Origin: Omphiscola glabra
Taxonomy: Eukaryota > Mollusca > Gastropoda > Lymnaeidae
Assembly (NCBI GenBank): GCA_964017045.1
Contig: OZ024795.1
Location: 53,359,350-53,423,349 of the forward strand
DNA length: 64,000 nucleotides
Direction of reading: 5' to 3'
Shown: positions 37,943-49,892 of the stretch, in pieces
How the letters are laid out: every line of letters begins with the position of its first letter
Position numbering within the stretch: the stretch's first letter is position 1
Program-made: the position numbers and the translations under genes
Notes under the pieces: model-generated
What the model was told of the DNA's origin: nothing
The model's input: the letters and a program-made list of their open reading frames with translations, nothing else
Databases searched by the model: none

Positions 37943-38070
37943 ATGAAATACATCCTGCATATCAGATATTTATATTACAGTTCATAACAGAAGGAAAATT
38001 ACAGTTATGAAGTAGCAACAAAAATAATTTTATGGTTGGGGGTCACCACAACGTGAGTTGAGAACCACTG
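37943..38070 (-). mobile_element. SPIN-like hAT terminal region ending at 38070
   Basis: Read on the minus strand from 38070 it runs CAGTGGTTCTCAACTC, GTTGTGGTGACCCCCAACCA, TAAAATTATTTTTGTTGCTA, CTTCATAACTGTAATTTT and GATATGCAGGATGTATTTCA. These are the blocks in order of the SPIN 5' region, with an internal deletion of about 25-30 bp. It directly follows the relic transposase, so the two probably form one element whose other end is lost. Confidence 0.75.
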
Positions 38071-38132
38071 CACAAGAGCAAGCTGTCACCTCCCACAGAA
38101 CCAATGCGAACAAACCCAATGCATCACTGAAT

Positions 38133-38610
38133 AAACCCAATGAACGTATGAACAAACCTAGAGTATGATTGAACAAACCCAATGTAAGACTAAACAAAAC
38201 CAATGAACGATTGAACAAACCCAATGTATAATTGAACAAACTCAATGTGTGATTGAAAAAACCCAATGAATGACTGAACAAACTCAATTTATGATTGAAC
38301 AATCACAATGTATGACTGAACAAACCCAATGTATGATTGAACAAACCCCATGTATGACTGGAAAACCCCAATGTATGCTTTAAAAAACCAAAGTACAACT
38401 GAACATACCCAATGGAGGAATGAACAAACTTAATGTATGACTGAACAAACCCAATGTATGACTGAACAAACCTGATGTATGATTGAACAAACCCAAAGTA
38501 TAACTGAACAAACCCAATGTATGACTGAACAAACCCAATGTATGATTGAGCAAACCCGATGTATGATTGAGCAAATCCAAACTATGATTGAACAAACTCA
38601 ATGTATGATT
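38133..38610. repeat. Minisatellite, 21-bp unit, about 23 copies
   Basis: The unit is TGAACAAACCCAATGTATGA with one more base, rather diverged. The minus-strand open frames (GLFNHTL repeats) are by-products. Confidence 0.9.
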
Positions 38611-38773
38611 GGAGTCTTCGTGGTGAACAAGGGGAAAAAATAATTCAAAAGAAATTCAATACAGAAAATGATGAGACGAGTATGTATCATCTATTGAGAG
38701 CCATTTTGTTTAAAGTGACAAATCCAATGTTGTCATAGTGGGAGGTAAACAAAAACACTTATCTATTGTATTT

Positions 38774-38936
38774 TGGTAACTGTGGACATGTAGGCACCCT
38801 TAGTGATGTTGTATCTAGGCAACTATGGACATGTAGGCACCCTTAGTGATGTTGTATCTAGGCAACTGTGGACATGTAGGCACCCTTAGTGATGTTGTAT
38901 CTAGGCAACTGTGGACATTTAGGTACTCCCTAGTGA
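38774..38936. repeat. Tandem repeat, 43-bp unit, 3.7 copies
   Basis: The unit contains GGACATGTAGGCACCCTTAG followed by TGATGTTGTATCTAGGCAACT. Confidence 0.9.
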
Positions 38937-40740
38937 TGTTTATGGTTTATTACAGGTAAATCCTATGTAACATTTTTTCAGGTAAATCTTTCATTTATAA
39001 TATTTGAATGTAAAGTGTATCATATACTCCGTCATTAGTTTTGAACATAATATTTTTATCATTGATCTCCCTTTAACTTTAACTATTATTGGTGTAAAAG
39101 TAAAAGCAATGAAAGGGGAAAAAACACCACAATAAATACTGTTATATAATCATCTTTTGTAAAATCTCATTTCTTTACTTAATGGTCAGTATGGATGGTC
39201 ATTTGACAATGAGTTCAAACAAGCATTTGGAACAAAAAATAACTTTTTTTAAAAAAACATATTCCGAAATGTAACAAAATTTTAGGGATCCTTGTCTAGG
39301 CCAGGTAGATTGTAAAACAATGAAAAATAAAATGTATTAAAAAAATTACCAAAAAAGACAATGATGTTGTCATTGTTGTTTATCCCAATCCCAAACAAAA
39401 AATAAATGGCGCATTAATGAATGATTAATAATGGCATTAATTTTATTATTTTAACTTTAACAGTTTACAATAAGAACTGACAAAACTTTCAGCCTCAAAT
39501 AAATGGGTGATTTTGGTTAAATAGATACTCGGTTACAATTATAAAAAGCAGCAAAATATTATACTACAATAATTTCAATAATGTTAAAACTTACTGAACA
39601 AAACAAAATTTTCTTTACTTTCATTTCTCATTTCCTAATTCATAGATGCAGTTTGAGTTTGACATCTAAAATAAACAACTATACTTAATTAGACTAACTT
39701 GTCTTGTCCTTTACTACCCCCCAATCCCCAAGGGCCCAAACGTTAAATATTTACTCACGTCTTTATATAATATTCACTGGACTGTGAATCATTGAAGACA
39801 GGATTGTACCGCAGGCTCACTCGGGCGTAACGAGGACTTCAGCACAGGCGTAGACACAAAACAAGCGTTGGTGACTTGTTAATGTGCAGAAATAGTGGTC
39901 CATGACGGGCCGGCAGCGTTCGCTACTCGTACCTTGCCAGGTCCGAACATAGTGAATATTTATGGTCAAATTAAAAAAATATAATTAAGATATCTGGCTC
40001 TGGCCCCTGATTCATAATTCATTTGCGAATCTTGTCCATAGTTCCGTCAAACTTAAAATTTGGGCAACGCCAACGCTGCTATTAGACCACGGCCACGGTG
40101 CTTAAAGGTTTAAGGGGTCCAGCCCGGGCCTACTACTACTACTCAGAGACTACATACTGCCTACTACCTACTACTACTACTACAATGAATATGAACTATC
40201 CCTGTCCCTATCTACGGACATGCGTAAGTTATGTCTTTCAATGTTACGACCTAAAGTCTCAAAGGTCTTAATCTGACCATGCCCATGCATATCCTTACCA
40301 AGGAAAAATTTGATATGATAATGTTTCAAAAACCCATCCGCCCCTTCCTACGCCACTTTTCTTCAGTAGTAGTTGTAACTCTCAACTCTTAATCAACTAC
40401 CAAAATCAACTGCTGTTTTCTATGTAGGCTACTACTACCAACTCACACACCTTATATATAATATAAGCCTTATATTAATCACACACTTGTTCAATCGGCT
40501 TTTTCTGTCATCCATAACTCACGATGCAACTTACGGACTAAAAAGCGTTCACCTTAACAACTGTGATTCACATACCATTAACGCCCTACCCCACCAACCT
40601 TTTTCTTCACACATTGTCATAAAGATGTGCCCCCCACCACCACTTTCCATTAGACCGGTCATATAGGTCTAGCGATGGCCCCTGCTTTTTTAATTATAAA
40701 TAATCATATTTCATATACTATACAATCTTAAATTTCTTCC
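38937..40740. other. AT-rich intergenic region upstream of the fucosidase gene
   Basis: No array or gene is recognised. 39750-39960 is richer in CpG (CTCGGGCGTAACGAGG, GACGGGCCGGCAGCG) and may be a regulatory patch. 40130-40190 has a (CTA)n stretch. Imperfect AATATTCACT inverted motifs bracket the CpG-rich patch, but no element could be defined. Confidence 0.4.
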
Positions 40741-40746
40741 AATACT

Positions 40747-40793
40747 TCACGTGACTATGTCATGTGACTAGGCACATGATCTTAAATATAAGG
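40747..40793 (+). promoter_or_regulatory. Candidate CLEAR/M-box E-box cluster and TATA-like motif of the fucosidase promoter
   Basis: TCACGTGAC (40747-40755) and GTCATGTGAC (40759-40768) lie in tandem, followed by GCACATGAT (40772-40780). The first matches the core of the CLEAR element and the second the M-box form, both bound by the MiT/TFE factors that activate lysosomal genes. A TATA-like AAATATAAGG follows at 40784-40793, about 80 bp before the start codon at 40875. The placement fits a core promoter of a lysosomal enzyme gene; binding itself is inferred. Confidence 0.55.
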
Positions 40794-40874
40794 AGCAGGA
40801 GACCATTGAAAGATAAAGAGTGTATATTATATTTGACATTGTTAGTGTTGAATAAAATTTCAACAGTGTAAGCA

Positions 40875-43800
40875 ATGGTGCTCCTAGGGCTCCTAAGTTT
40901 AGCAGGGTTATTTTGTACAGCTTTGGGTCGTTATGATCCCAACTGGAATTCGTTAGACGCTCGACCTCTTCCAGGTAAGTGAAGTAAGTCAAGTCGCTTG
41001 GGCTTGAGACCTGAGGTCGAGGCATGATCAAATGAAACAATAAAACCAACATTATTATTAATTATTAGTATTTACCAAATTAAAATTTATAAATTGTATA
41101 CCCAAGCCCAATTGGCTATCAACCGGCCCAAAATTTGTATCGTAGGCGTTAGGGCAGAGCCTAAAAGTAAAAGACTAAAATAGCTAAGACTTTACTTAAC
41201 TGACTTAATCATACTTAATGAGTAATGTAATAGTAATAGTATTAGTCTTAAGTATTAGCATTATTAGGCTAGTAATAGATAGATAGTATTTTATCAGGTA
41301 GGTCAATGCAAAGAAGAGAGTATATTATTATTATCAGTTAGGTCAATGCAAAGAAGAGATGCCATGACTCCTCATTTGCATGTTTATTAAAGTTGCCATG
41401 TAGAGAACTATTTTTTTATGTGTTAGTATTCATTTGTACGCCGATGGTATGTTCTGTATTAAAATTTGGTAAAATATGAGAGATGGGCCCCCCGTTTTTT
41501 ACCGTAGCCGCCATCTTGGTTGCCCCGACCCGCGAACTTTTACGTGTTCACGGGTCGGGACAACCAAGATGGCGGCCATGGAAAAATAAAATAACTCATG
41601 TTTTTGCTAAAATTACGAATAAAAAGTTTTTAAAAATGAAAAAAATGATCTAAATCTATCCCTCACCCTAACCTGAACCCTAAATTCCTCCCTAACAGGG
41701 TTTTGACCCTCTCCCTAACAGGGTTTTGACCCTATCGGAACCAGCGTTTTGACACTCTCCTTAGCCTAACGTGGCGCTGGGTTTTGACCCTGAAAAGTAG
41801 GAAAATTTTTAAAAAAACAAAGAAAAGTGGCCAAAATTAATTATAAAATAAAGAAGTAATGAAAACCCAACTTACATTTTCATGGAATACACTTTTACAC
41901 ACTTTATTTCAGGTTCCAACGAAAAGAATATCCAAACATTAATGAAACACGAATAAAACATGTGTGGTCATCTTCTTATGAAATGGCAGACGACATAAAA
42001 TACTAAATCAGCCAACCAATCAAATTTTATCATTATATTTAATCAACCAATAAAAATTTAATTAAAAAACATGCAGTAAAAATGTAACTCTAATAAAAAA
42101 AATAAGGGGAGTGAATCCACGCAAATGACGTCAGGGCTCCATAACTCAGAATCAGCCTAAAATTTTATTGGTTGATTAATTATATAATTTTAATTTTTCC
42201 GCCATATTTGAATTTGAAAATTGACGGCGTTGTATTTTATTCATTTTCTTCGGTGAAACCTGAAGATGGCGGTCATGGCCATGGCCATGGGAAAAAACAT
42301 GGCATCTCTTCTTTGCATTTACCATAAGTTAATATTAGTAATATATAAGAACTTGGTAGCAGTCATTCATTAAGTCATAGCGCTCCTTTCATTTTATTAA
42401 CATAGATAGATAATACTGAATAATTTATATTTGAGTACCGGTAACTTAAATTTATTTATAATTTATAAATTATGACTTAAAATTATGGGTTACATTCACG
42501 TGGTTGTCATGGTTTGGCTAAGTAAATATGGATCAGATGCCGTCATCATGACTTGGAAAGAAATTATTTAGAATACAAGTACACATTTTATTTTAAAAAC
42601 TATATTATTGGGTCTGTTTTAATTAAACCTACTTAACTTAATCATACTTAATGGAATCTAGTTTAGAAACAACAAACATAATTTTGGAACCAACCCACAG
42701 TGATAAAAGTAGGCGGCAACCACGGGCAAGCTACTCTCTTTTACAAAAATGTGGATGAACCCCCATCAATAGAAATAGGACTATCATATTCATTAGTAGG
42801 CTATCATTGTATGAATGTGATTAAGCAATTAAGCCCAGTACTGACAGTAAATAGGCCGACATTAAAATTAAGCAATTATTGCCTTAACTTTAATTTTTTA
42901 AGTAAATCAAATGTAATTAGGCTTCCTACTATTAGTAATATATTTTTAATAAAAGCGTTCTTAGATATACTCTCCCCTAAAACATATGTCCGACAAGAGC
43001 ACACTTGGAACTCAGACTTTCCATCAACTTTACTTAAGTCTTAATTTTTTTATTTTAATGTACCGTAACAGTAACAGCATAGTTTGGCTTTATGATTATG
43101 TTGGGTTATTTTGTTCATTTTAAATAGCTTGGTATGATGAAGGCAAAATTGGAATATTTATCCATTGGGGAGTCTTCTCTGTGCCAGCTTTTGGAAGTGA
43201 ATGGTTTTGGTGGCAATGGCAGGGAGCCAAGGTTCCAGCTTATGTTCAATACATGCAACAAAACTATAGGCCAGACTTCACATATGCTGACTTCGCTCCT
43301 AGGTTTCAAGCAGAATTTTATGAACCAGAACAGTGGGCTGATATTTTCCAATCCTCAGGAGCAAAGTAATTCTTCATTTAAATCAAAAATTAAACAAATG
43401 CTTTCCAATATTATTTGATAATACTCAATGGTTTCTTTTACTTTCTACCTCACTTATAAGGGGGTACTGAATTTTTTAGAATTTTATTAAAGAGCTAGTA
43501 AAAGTTAAAATAAATCTTGTATCCTAGTTACCCAATTAAAAGCATTTTTTTTTTAATTTAAGGTGAAACAGCACTGGCTTTGTTTATTAGAAAAAATTAA
43601 ATGCCATTTTTAGATTTTAATTTAAGTTTTATTTTGATTTAATTATAATTTATGTTCATTTACTTAATTAAATTAACAATCTTAGCCAATAATCAAATTC
43701 TTTCTGGAAATTTGTACCCATCACAGCTACGTAGTTTTAGTATCAAAGCACCATGAAGGGTTCACAAACTGGCCTTCAAAGTATTCATGGAACTGGAATG

Positions 43801-46800
43801 CAGGAGATGTTGGACCTAAACGGGATCTTGTAGGTAAGTTTAGCTAAATGTGTTCATGAAGTGTAATTTATTTAATGGAAATTCAAAAATATACTAATAT
43901 TACTAAATAGTGATTTTTTTTTTTTAAAGTTGAAGTACATACTTGTGTATACCAGTAGGTCACACTTTTTTTACCAAAAATTTTGATAAAAATGTGTGTA
44001 ACACAGGTTAACTAATATCAGCTATATTTATGTTACAAAACCTGCTTATACCCACATTGACAAACCCAAACTTATGGTTTGACCTATCCACTGGTACCAC
44101 CTATACACAAGTATTTATGGCATATGACATTTTTTATGCAAAGAAATTTGTATAAAAGACAATTCTTTATTATTGTATAGTTTTGTTTAGAGTGAGTAAT
44201 TTATATTTTTCCTCTATGATAAACAAGTTTTAAAAAATGAGCTTTAGGGAATTTTTAGGAGAGGTGTTTATGTTTATCATTTGGTTGAGTAATAGATGGG
44301 AATTTAATCTTTTATTCATCTTGCATTAAAAGAAATTGAAATTTTCCTATCAGTACTGATGTTTTATTATCCAATAATCTGATGATATACCGGTAAATTA
44401 TTTTCGTACATTAGCCAAAATTATATTTTTTGAAATGTTTAAAAAAATTGATTCATTTAATTATTGAATTCCTGTATGTAGGTGATCTGGCAGATGCTAT
44501 CCGTAGTAAGACAAACTTAAAGTTTGGTGTTTACCATTCCATGTTTGAGTGGTTCCATCCACTGTTCCTGCAAGACCAGGCCAACAATTACAAGACACAG
44601 GATTTTGTCAGAGTATGTATTGATATTACCTCTAAGCACTTAATCAGTCCATTTTTTTAATATAATTGGTTATGTCCAGCTCTTATAAATTATATGATTA
44701 TTGGGCATCTCATTTGATTGTGTATTAATGACATACCTATATGGAATGTATTGAAGTTAAAGAAATAAATTACTTTGTTACCCAGTTGACACAGATGTTA
44801 TATTCTTGAAATGAACAAAAACATTTTTAAATGACTTTTTGCTACATCATTGCGTGTGACCAGCACTAGAGAGAAACAGATCAGCACTAGAGAGAAACAG
44901 TTCTTGTTTTCTGAATAGCAGTGAATAGCAGTTACTGTTTCTTGTTTACAAAAGTCTTGTATTATGTCTGCCATCAGACCAAGACAATGCCAGAGCTCTA
45001 CGAACTAGTCAACAAATACAAACCAGATCTTGTGTGGTCTGATGGCGAGTGGATGGCACCTGATGTTTACTGGAACTCGACAGAATTTATTGCTTGGCTT
45101 TACAATGACAGGTGAGTCTCATGATTGCCTGTGTTAAACATAGTCTACCCTAAGGGAAACCAGTCATAAAATTGTGGTATGTAAATTTAATGTAATCCTA
45201 TAATTGACTTCCAGCTGGTGTCAAGTACTTTGTTTTATTAACCATAGGGCCAATTGTTTCACCATACATGTTCCAAAATATTTTATTATAATTAAAAAAC
45301 CTGTCATTTTTACATTGACCCAAATTTTCAGCCCTGTTAAAGACACTGTTGTGGTCAATGACCGGTGGGGAAATAACACCCGATGTGCTCATGGAGGATT
45401 CTGGGACTGTTCAGATCACTATACACCAGGCAAGTTGTTTTTTTTTTCAAACTTATCCTTTACATGAATCATTACATGAACTTTTACATGAATCATTACA
45501 TGAACTTTTACATGAATCATTACATGAACTTTTTCAAGGAACTCCACATGAACAATTACATAAACTTTAAATGAACCATTGCATGCACCTTTATGTGCAC
45601 CGTTACATGAACCCATGAATGACCCTTTGTATTAAAATTTGCATGAACCTTTACATGAACATATGTTCAATTAGTTTTCACAGACAAGGCTATGCCACTG
45701 GTTTGAGAAGCACATCTAATCTGAAATGTCCTTGTGTATACTTGTATAGGTAAACTGGTGCCTCACAAGTGGGAGAACTGCATGACCATTGACAAATATT
45801 CCTGGGGCTATCGTGCCAATGCCCGTCTGTCAGACATCCACACTATGGAAGAGCTGCTGCAACAGTTGGTTACAACTGTCAGGTATGCCTTTGAGATTAT
45901 TTTTTTTCCACTGATCATCACATTCATCCTAAGCCCTCTGGTAGGGACAAACCAAGATCAAGGTTATCTTTTCATTTTGCTCAGTCGCAACCCCCTCAAT
46001 GTCTCCCCCTGCCCCTCAATGTGTCCCTTGCATCTCAATGTCTCCCCCCGCCCTCAATGTGTCCCCTGCATCTCAGTGTCTCCCCCTGCCTCTCAATGCC
46101 CCCTGCCCCTCAATGCCCCCTGCCCCTCAATGTATCCTCCCTGCCCCTCAATGTCTCCCTCTGCCCCTCAATGTCTCCCTCTGCCCCTCAATATCTCACC
46201 TTGCCTCTAAATATCTCCCCTGCCTCTCAATGTCTCCCCCTTCCCCTCAATGTCACCCCTGCCCCTCAATGTCTTCCCCTGCCTCTCATTGTCTCCCCTG
46301 CCTCTCATTGTCTCCCCCTGCCTCTCAATGTCTCCCCCTGCCTCTCAATGTCTCCCCCTGCCTCTCAATGTCTCCCCCTGCCTCTCATTGTCTCCCCCTG
46401 CCTCTCAATATTTGTCTTTTTGTCTCTGAATCTGTGTCACATCCACCTGTACTGATGCTAGATAAAATGCAGAGATTTAATTTTTCTCCCTAAATAAAAT
46501 CTTTTATTATTTTTTTTTTAGCCTTGGAGGAAATTTACTGATCAATGTAGGACCAACTTCATATGGTGAAATTGGCCCCATTTATGAGGAAAGGCTTAGG
46601 CAACTTGGAACCTGGTTGAAAGTCAATGGAGAAGCCATTTATAAGACTAAAGTTTGGACATATCAAAATGATTCTGTTACAACAAATGTTTGGTAAGTCA
46701 GTCTTGTATTAGTAGCACTAAGATGGCTAGTGAATAGTTACATACAACACATAAGATGGCTAGTGAATAGTTACATACAACACATAAGATGGCTAGTGAA

Positions 46801-47379
46801 TAGTTACATACAACACATAAGATGGCTAGTGAATAGTTACATAAAACTTAAGCTTGCTAGTGAATACTTACATACAACACTTAAGCTTGCTAGTGAATAC
46901 TTACATACAACACTTGAGTTAGGCTAATAAATAATTACAAGGACAGACTAAATCAATTTATTTCACATAATAAATGGTTGAAAACTTGTTCAAAATTAAG
47001 TTCATTTGGGCCAGATGAATTCTTGTATAATTGTTGAACTTTTTATTCTTTCAGGTACACGTCAAGCTCGAATGGCACAGACGTGACTGTGTATGCCTTA
47101 CTCCTGGGCTGGCCCGTCAACTCTACGATAACACTGGGAAACCCCATTGCTGGCACCAACACTGTGGTGTCATTGGTCGGGTATCATGGTCAGCTGAGCT
47201 ATAAGCCTGTATCCGGGGGTGGAATCACTGTCAGTATTCCTCCCATCACTCCCAATGAGATGCCATGTGAGTGGGCCTGGGCCCTGCGACTGGAGGGACT
47301 CCAGAATCAGAAACCTATTCTGAACTGGAACATGTTGAGTCGTAATGTCCAGTCTATTGCAATGAAGAAAAACTTTTGA
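40875..47379 (+). CDS. Alpha-L-fucosidase (GH29), complete, nine coding exons
   Basis: Secreted/lysosomal exo-glycosidase that removes alpha-L-fucose from glycoproteins and glycolipids. Coding exons: 40875-40974, 43128-43365, 43727-43833, 44482-44612, 44978-45111, 45332-45429, 45750-45882, 46522-46692 and 47055-47379. They join in phase into 478 codons plus TGA, normal for animal FUCA proteins (about 460-480). A hydrophobic signal peptide ([18 protein letters not shown]) precedes RYDPNW. Family motifs: GIFIHWG at 42-48, HHEGF at 121-125, WSDGEW at 212-217 with the nucleophile expected at Asp214, NDRWG at 246-250, SWGYR at 287-291, [12 protein letters not shown] at 315-326, and a C-terminal beta domain. 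Sequons include Asn225 and Asn251. Eight introns: seven GT-AG and one GC-AG (45430-45749). All key residues are intact, so it is probably functional. Orthology to vertebrate FUCA1 versus FUCA2 is not resolved. Confidence 0.95.
41345..42319. mobile_element. Intron-1 foldback element with perfect 22-bp inverted ends
   Basis: A 22-bp segment beginning AATGCAAAGAAGAGATGC (41345-41366) is found exactly inverted at 42298-42319. Between them lie a strong hairpin (41507-41576), a TTTTGACCCT direct repeat, and an inverted TTTATTGGTTGATTAA pair (42040/42160). The left end is preceded by a partial tandem copy of itself (41303-41329). No clear target duplication was found, so the element class is unknown. 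Confidence 0.6.
41507..41576. repeat. Hairpin with 26-bp arms, containing YY1-like motifs
   Basis: Arms at 41507-41532 and 41551-41576 pair with one mismatch around an 18-base loop. Each arm contains AAGATGGCGGC on one strand, the usual YY1 motif. A third AAGATGGCGG occurs at 42263-42272. The hairpin is in intron 1 of the fucosidase gene. Confidence 0.8.
45463..45665. repeat. Minisatellite in fucosidase intron 6, 12/24-bp unit
   Basis: ACATGAAYYTTT and ACATGAATCATT units alternate; the array starts about 30 bp after the GC donor and becomes diverged toward 45660. Confidence 0.85.
45990..46409. repeat. Pyrimidine-rich minisatellite in fucosidase intron 7, about 20-bp unit
   Basis: About 21 copies of a unit like CTGCCTCTCAATGTCTCCCC, almost pure C/T on the plus strand apart from AATG. 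Three plus-strand open frames (45734-46493) arise from it and are not exons: the exon 7 donor at 45883 and exon 8 acceptor at 46521 flank it. Confidence 0.93.
46721..46918. repeat. Minisatellite in fucosidase intron 8, 33-bp unit, 6 copies
   Basis: The unit contains GCTAGTGAATAGTTACATAC; the last copies change to GCTAGTGAATACTTACATAC with AAGCTT instead of AAGATG. Confidence 0.9.
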
Positions 47380-47937
47380 GATAGTTAACAATCTGGTCGA
47401 AATGGTACAACCAAAAAGTACAAATCACTTCAGCTGGTAATCTTGATCTAATTTTGATACATTCTGACCATGACATCACTTCTTAATTTTACAACAAATA
47501 TTTGAACTTTACAGATAAAAATGATTGCCTTTCATGCCATTTCAGTTGGTTTACTTCATATTGGGTATACTGCATAACTAAATAATCTGATGGTTTACTT
47601 CATATTGGGTATGCTGCATAACTAAAGAATCTGATAGTTTTTTTGTAACTGCCAAAATTGTCAATGTTTGAGATCTTACACTTTTTGACTTAACACTTCC
47701 ATGTCACTTTGTTCCCAGTGTCTTAGAATTGTCAATTTTTTTCTCATGTATGAAATCCACAGAATTTTCTAAAATGTCTTATACCGTATTGTATATCTAT
47801 CTATACACCTAGTTTGATAGCTCAGCTATTCTTCTATTTCAATGCTTTGTAAATTACCTATTAATACAATAGTTGTTTGAAGTCTTTTCTGTTCTGGAAC
47901 ATAATGATACAACTTTTACATTCCATTAAAGTGACTT
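47380..47937 (+). other. Probable 3' untranslated region and flank of the fucosidase gene
   Basis: AT-rich sequence after the stop codon, with a 51-bp direct duplication (GGTTTACTTCATATTGGGTA at 47547 and 47592). ATTAAA at 47925-47930 is a possible polyadenylation signal, directly before the 24-bp array; AATAAA at 48941 lies after it. The transcript end is not decided by the sequence. Confidence 0.4.
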
Positions 47938-48894
47938 GACCCTTTTGTCAATGACAAGTCTGACCCTTTTGTGAATGACAAGTCTGACCCTTTTGTGAAT
48001 GACAAGTCTGACCCTTTTGTGAATGACAAGTCTGACTCATTTGTGAATGACAAGTCTGACTCATTTGTGAATGACAAGTCTGACTCATTTGTGAATGACA
48101 AGTCTGATCCATTTGTGAATGACAAGTCTGATCCATTTGTGAATGACAAGTCTGATCCATTTGTGAATGACAAGTCTGATCCATTTGTCAATGGCAAGTC
48201 TGACCCATTTGACAATGACAAGTCTGACCCATTTGTCAATGACAAATCTGACCCTTTTGTGAATGACAAGTCTTACCCATTTGTGAATGACAAGTCTTAC
48301 CCATTTGTGAATGACAAGTCTTACTCATTTGTGAATGACAAGTCTTACCCATTTGTGAATGACAAGTCTGACCCATTTGTGAATGACAAGTCTGACCCAT
48401 TTGTCAATGACAAATCTGACCCTTTTGTGAATGACAAGTCTTACCCATATGTCAATGACAAGTCTGACCCATTTGTGAATGACTAGTCTGACCCAATTGT
48501 GAATGACTAGTCTGACCCAATTGTGAATGACAAGTCTGACCCTTTTGCGAATGACAAGTCCGACCCATTTGTAAATGACAAGTCTGACCCATTTGTGAAT
48601 GACAAGTCTGACCCATTTGTGAATGACAAGTCCGACCCATTTGTGAATGACAAGTCCGACCCATTTGTGAATGACAAGTCTGACCCATTTTTGAATGACA
48701 AGTCTGACCCATTTGTGAATGACAAGTCCGACCCATTTGTGAATGACAAGTCCGACCCATTTGTGAATGACAAGTCTGACCCATTTGTGAATGACAAGTC
48801 TGACCCATTTGTGAATGACAAGTCCGACCCATTTGTGAATGACAAGTCTGACTCATTTGTCAATGACAAGTCTGACCCATTTGTGAATGACAAG
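47938..48894. repeat. Minisatellite, 24-bp unit, about 40 copies
   Basis: The unit is GACAAGTCTGACCCATTTGT plus GAAT. It is a multiple of three and free of stops in more than one frame on both strands, giving long repetitive frames (NDKSDPFV on plus, SFTNGSDL or MGQTCHSQ on minus). TAG stops break the plus frame near 48484 and 48511. With no start context or unique flanking coding sequence it is best read as a non-coding array. Confidence 0.93.
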
Positions 48895-49110
48895 CTAGTA
48901 AATTCTGCTATGTTTTATATTTTTTGATGTGTAACTAATTTAATAAAAATCATTTTGCTTTTAAAAATGTTACTTTTTTGTTTAATTTATGTGACTATTT
49001 ATGCTGCTGCTTTCATGTGGTGTGCATGCTGCTTTCATGTGGTGTGCATAATTTATTTTTAAATTTTCATTTACTGAAATTTGGCACACAGCAACCTTGA
49101 AGTTAATGGT

Positions 49111-49306
49111 CTTGAAGTTAATGGTCTTGAAGTATACCGTCTTACAATGTTGGAGCACTTGAAGTATACTGTCTTACAATGTTGGAGCACTTAAGGTTTA
49201 CTGTCTTACAATGTTGGAGCACTTAAAGTATACTGTCTTACAATGTTGGAGCACTTGAAGTATACTGTCTTACAATGTTGGAGCACTTAAAGTTTACTGT
49301 CTTAAA
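49111..49306. repeat. Minisatellite, 32-bp unit, 6 copies
   Basis: The unit contains CTTACAATGTTGGAGCACTT and then GAAGTATACTGT. A short GAAGTTAATGGTCTT duplication precedes it. Confidence 0.9.
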
Positions 49307-49442
49307 TGTTGGTGCATATGAATTCAATGTTTATTTGAATGTTTAAGTGGCTTCATGTAGGCCGACTAATTAAAGCTTAGCCCCTTTCAAACACTACGAC
49401 CTGCAATTAGGTCATCCATGTTTGGACCTGTCCACATAATCA

Positions 49443-49610
49443 TGGGGGTCGGCAACCTTTTTTTTTTGCGTAAGAAGTCATTTTTTAAATTTTAAATCGG
49501 CTAAAAATGTTGAGACAGCATCTCAATTAGTAAAAATTTGGTTTGTAAAAAACAGGGCAACTCCTTTTTGAAATAGCTGCCTGAACTACAGGGGCATTAG
49601 AATGCCCACC
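49443..49610. mobile_element. Possible decayed hAT-like element
   Basis: GGGGTCGGCAACCTTTTTTT at 49445 is a common hAT terminus. The expected inverted partner may be AATGCCCACCACTG near 49592-49605, but pairing is poor and no target duplication is visible. Confidence 0.3.
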
Positions 49611-49892
49611 ACTGATAATAACCATCCATAGATTTGCTTATTTTAAGATTTGTCTGACAGGCTCAATTTTTCTAAGATGTGTCTGTGCTAGTTTTAAATG
49701 GTTTATCTCACTGACATAAAACTGCTGGGTTCAAGGATTCATCTATCTTGTATTGGCAACACGTGACTCCAGGATAAGGGGACTTAATCTGAGCATCAAG
49801 TTCTTCTGAGAGTGATAAAGTAGTTACTATTGGTACTTGATTTTTAAATCAGAGGAGGTGAAAATTTGTGAAATAGTTAACTAGTATTGGCC

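Noticed and set aside
40768..41052. Minus-strand 94-residue open frame over fucosidase exon 1
   Set aside because: Antisense to a well-supported exon with signal peptide and donor site.
45734..46493. Pro/Ser/Cys-rich open frames in three overlapping readings
   Set aside because: They span the exon 7 donor and a pyrimidine-rich intronic array; fucosidase homology requires splicing there.
47971..48927. Repetitive protein genes (NDKSDPFV, MGQTCHSQ types)
   Set aside because: Open on both strands because of the 24-bp period; no signal peptide, promoter or unique flanking exon.
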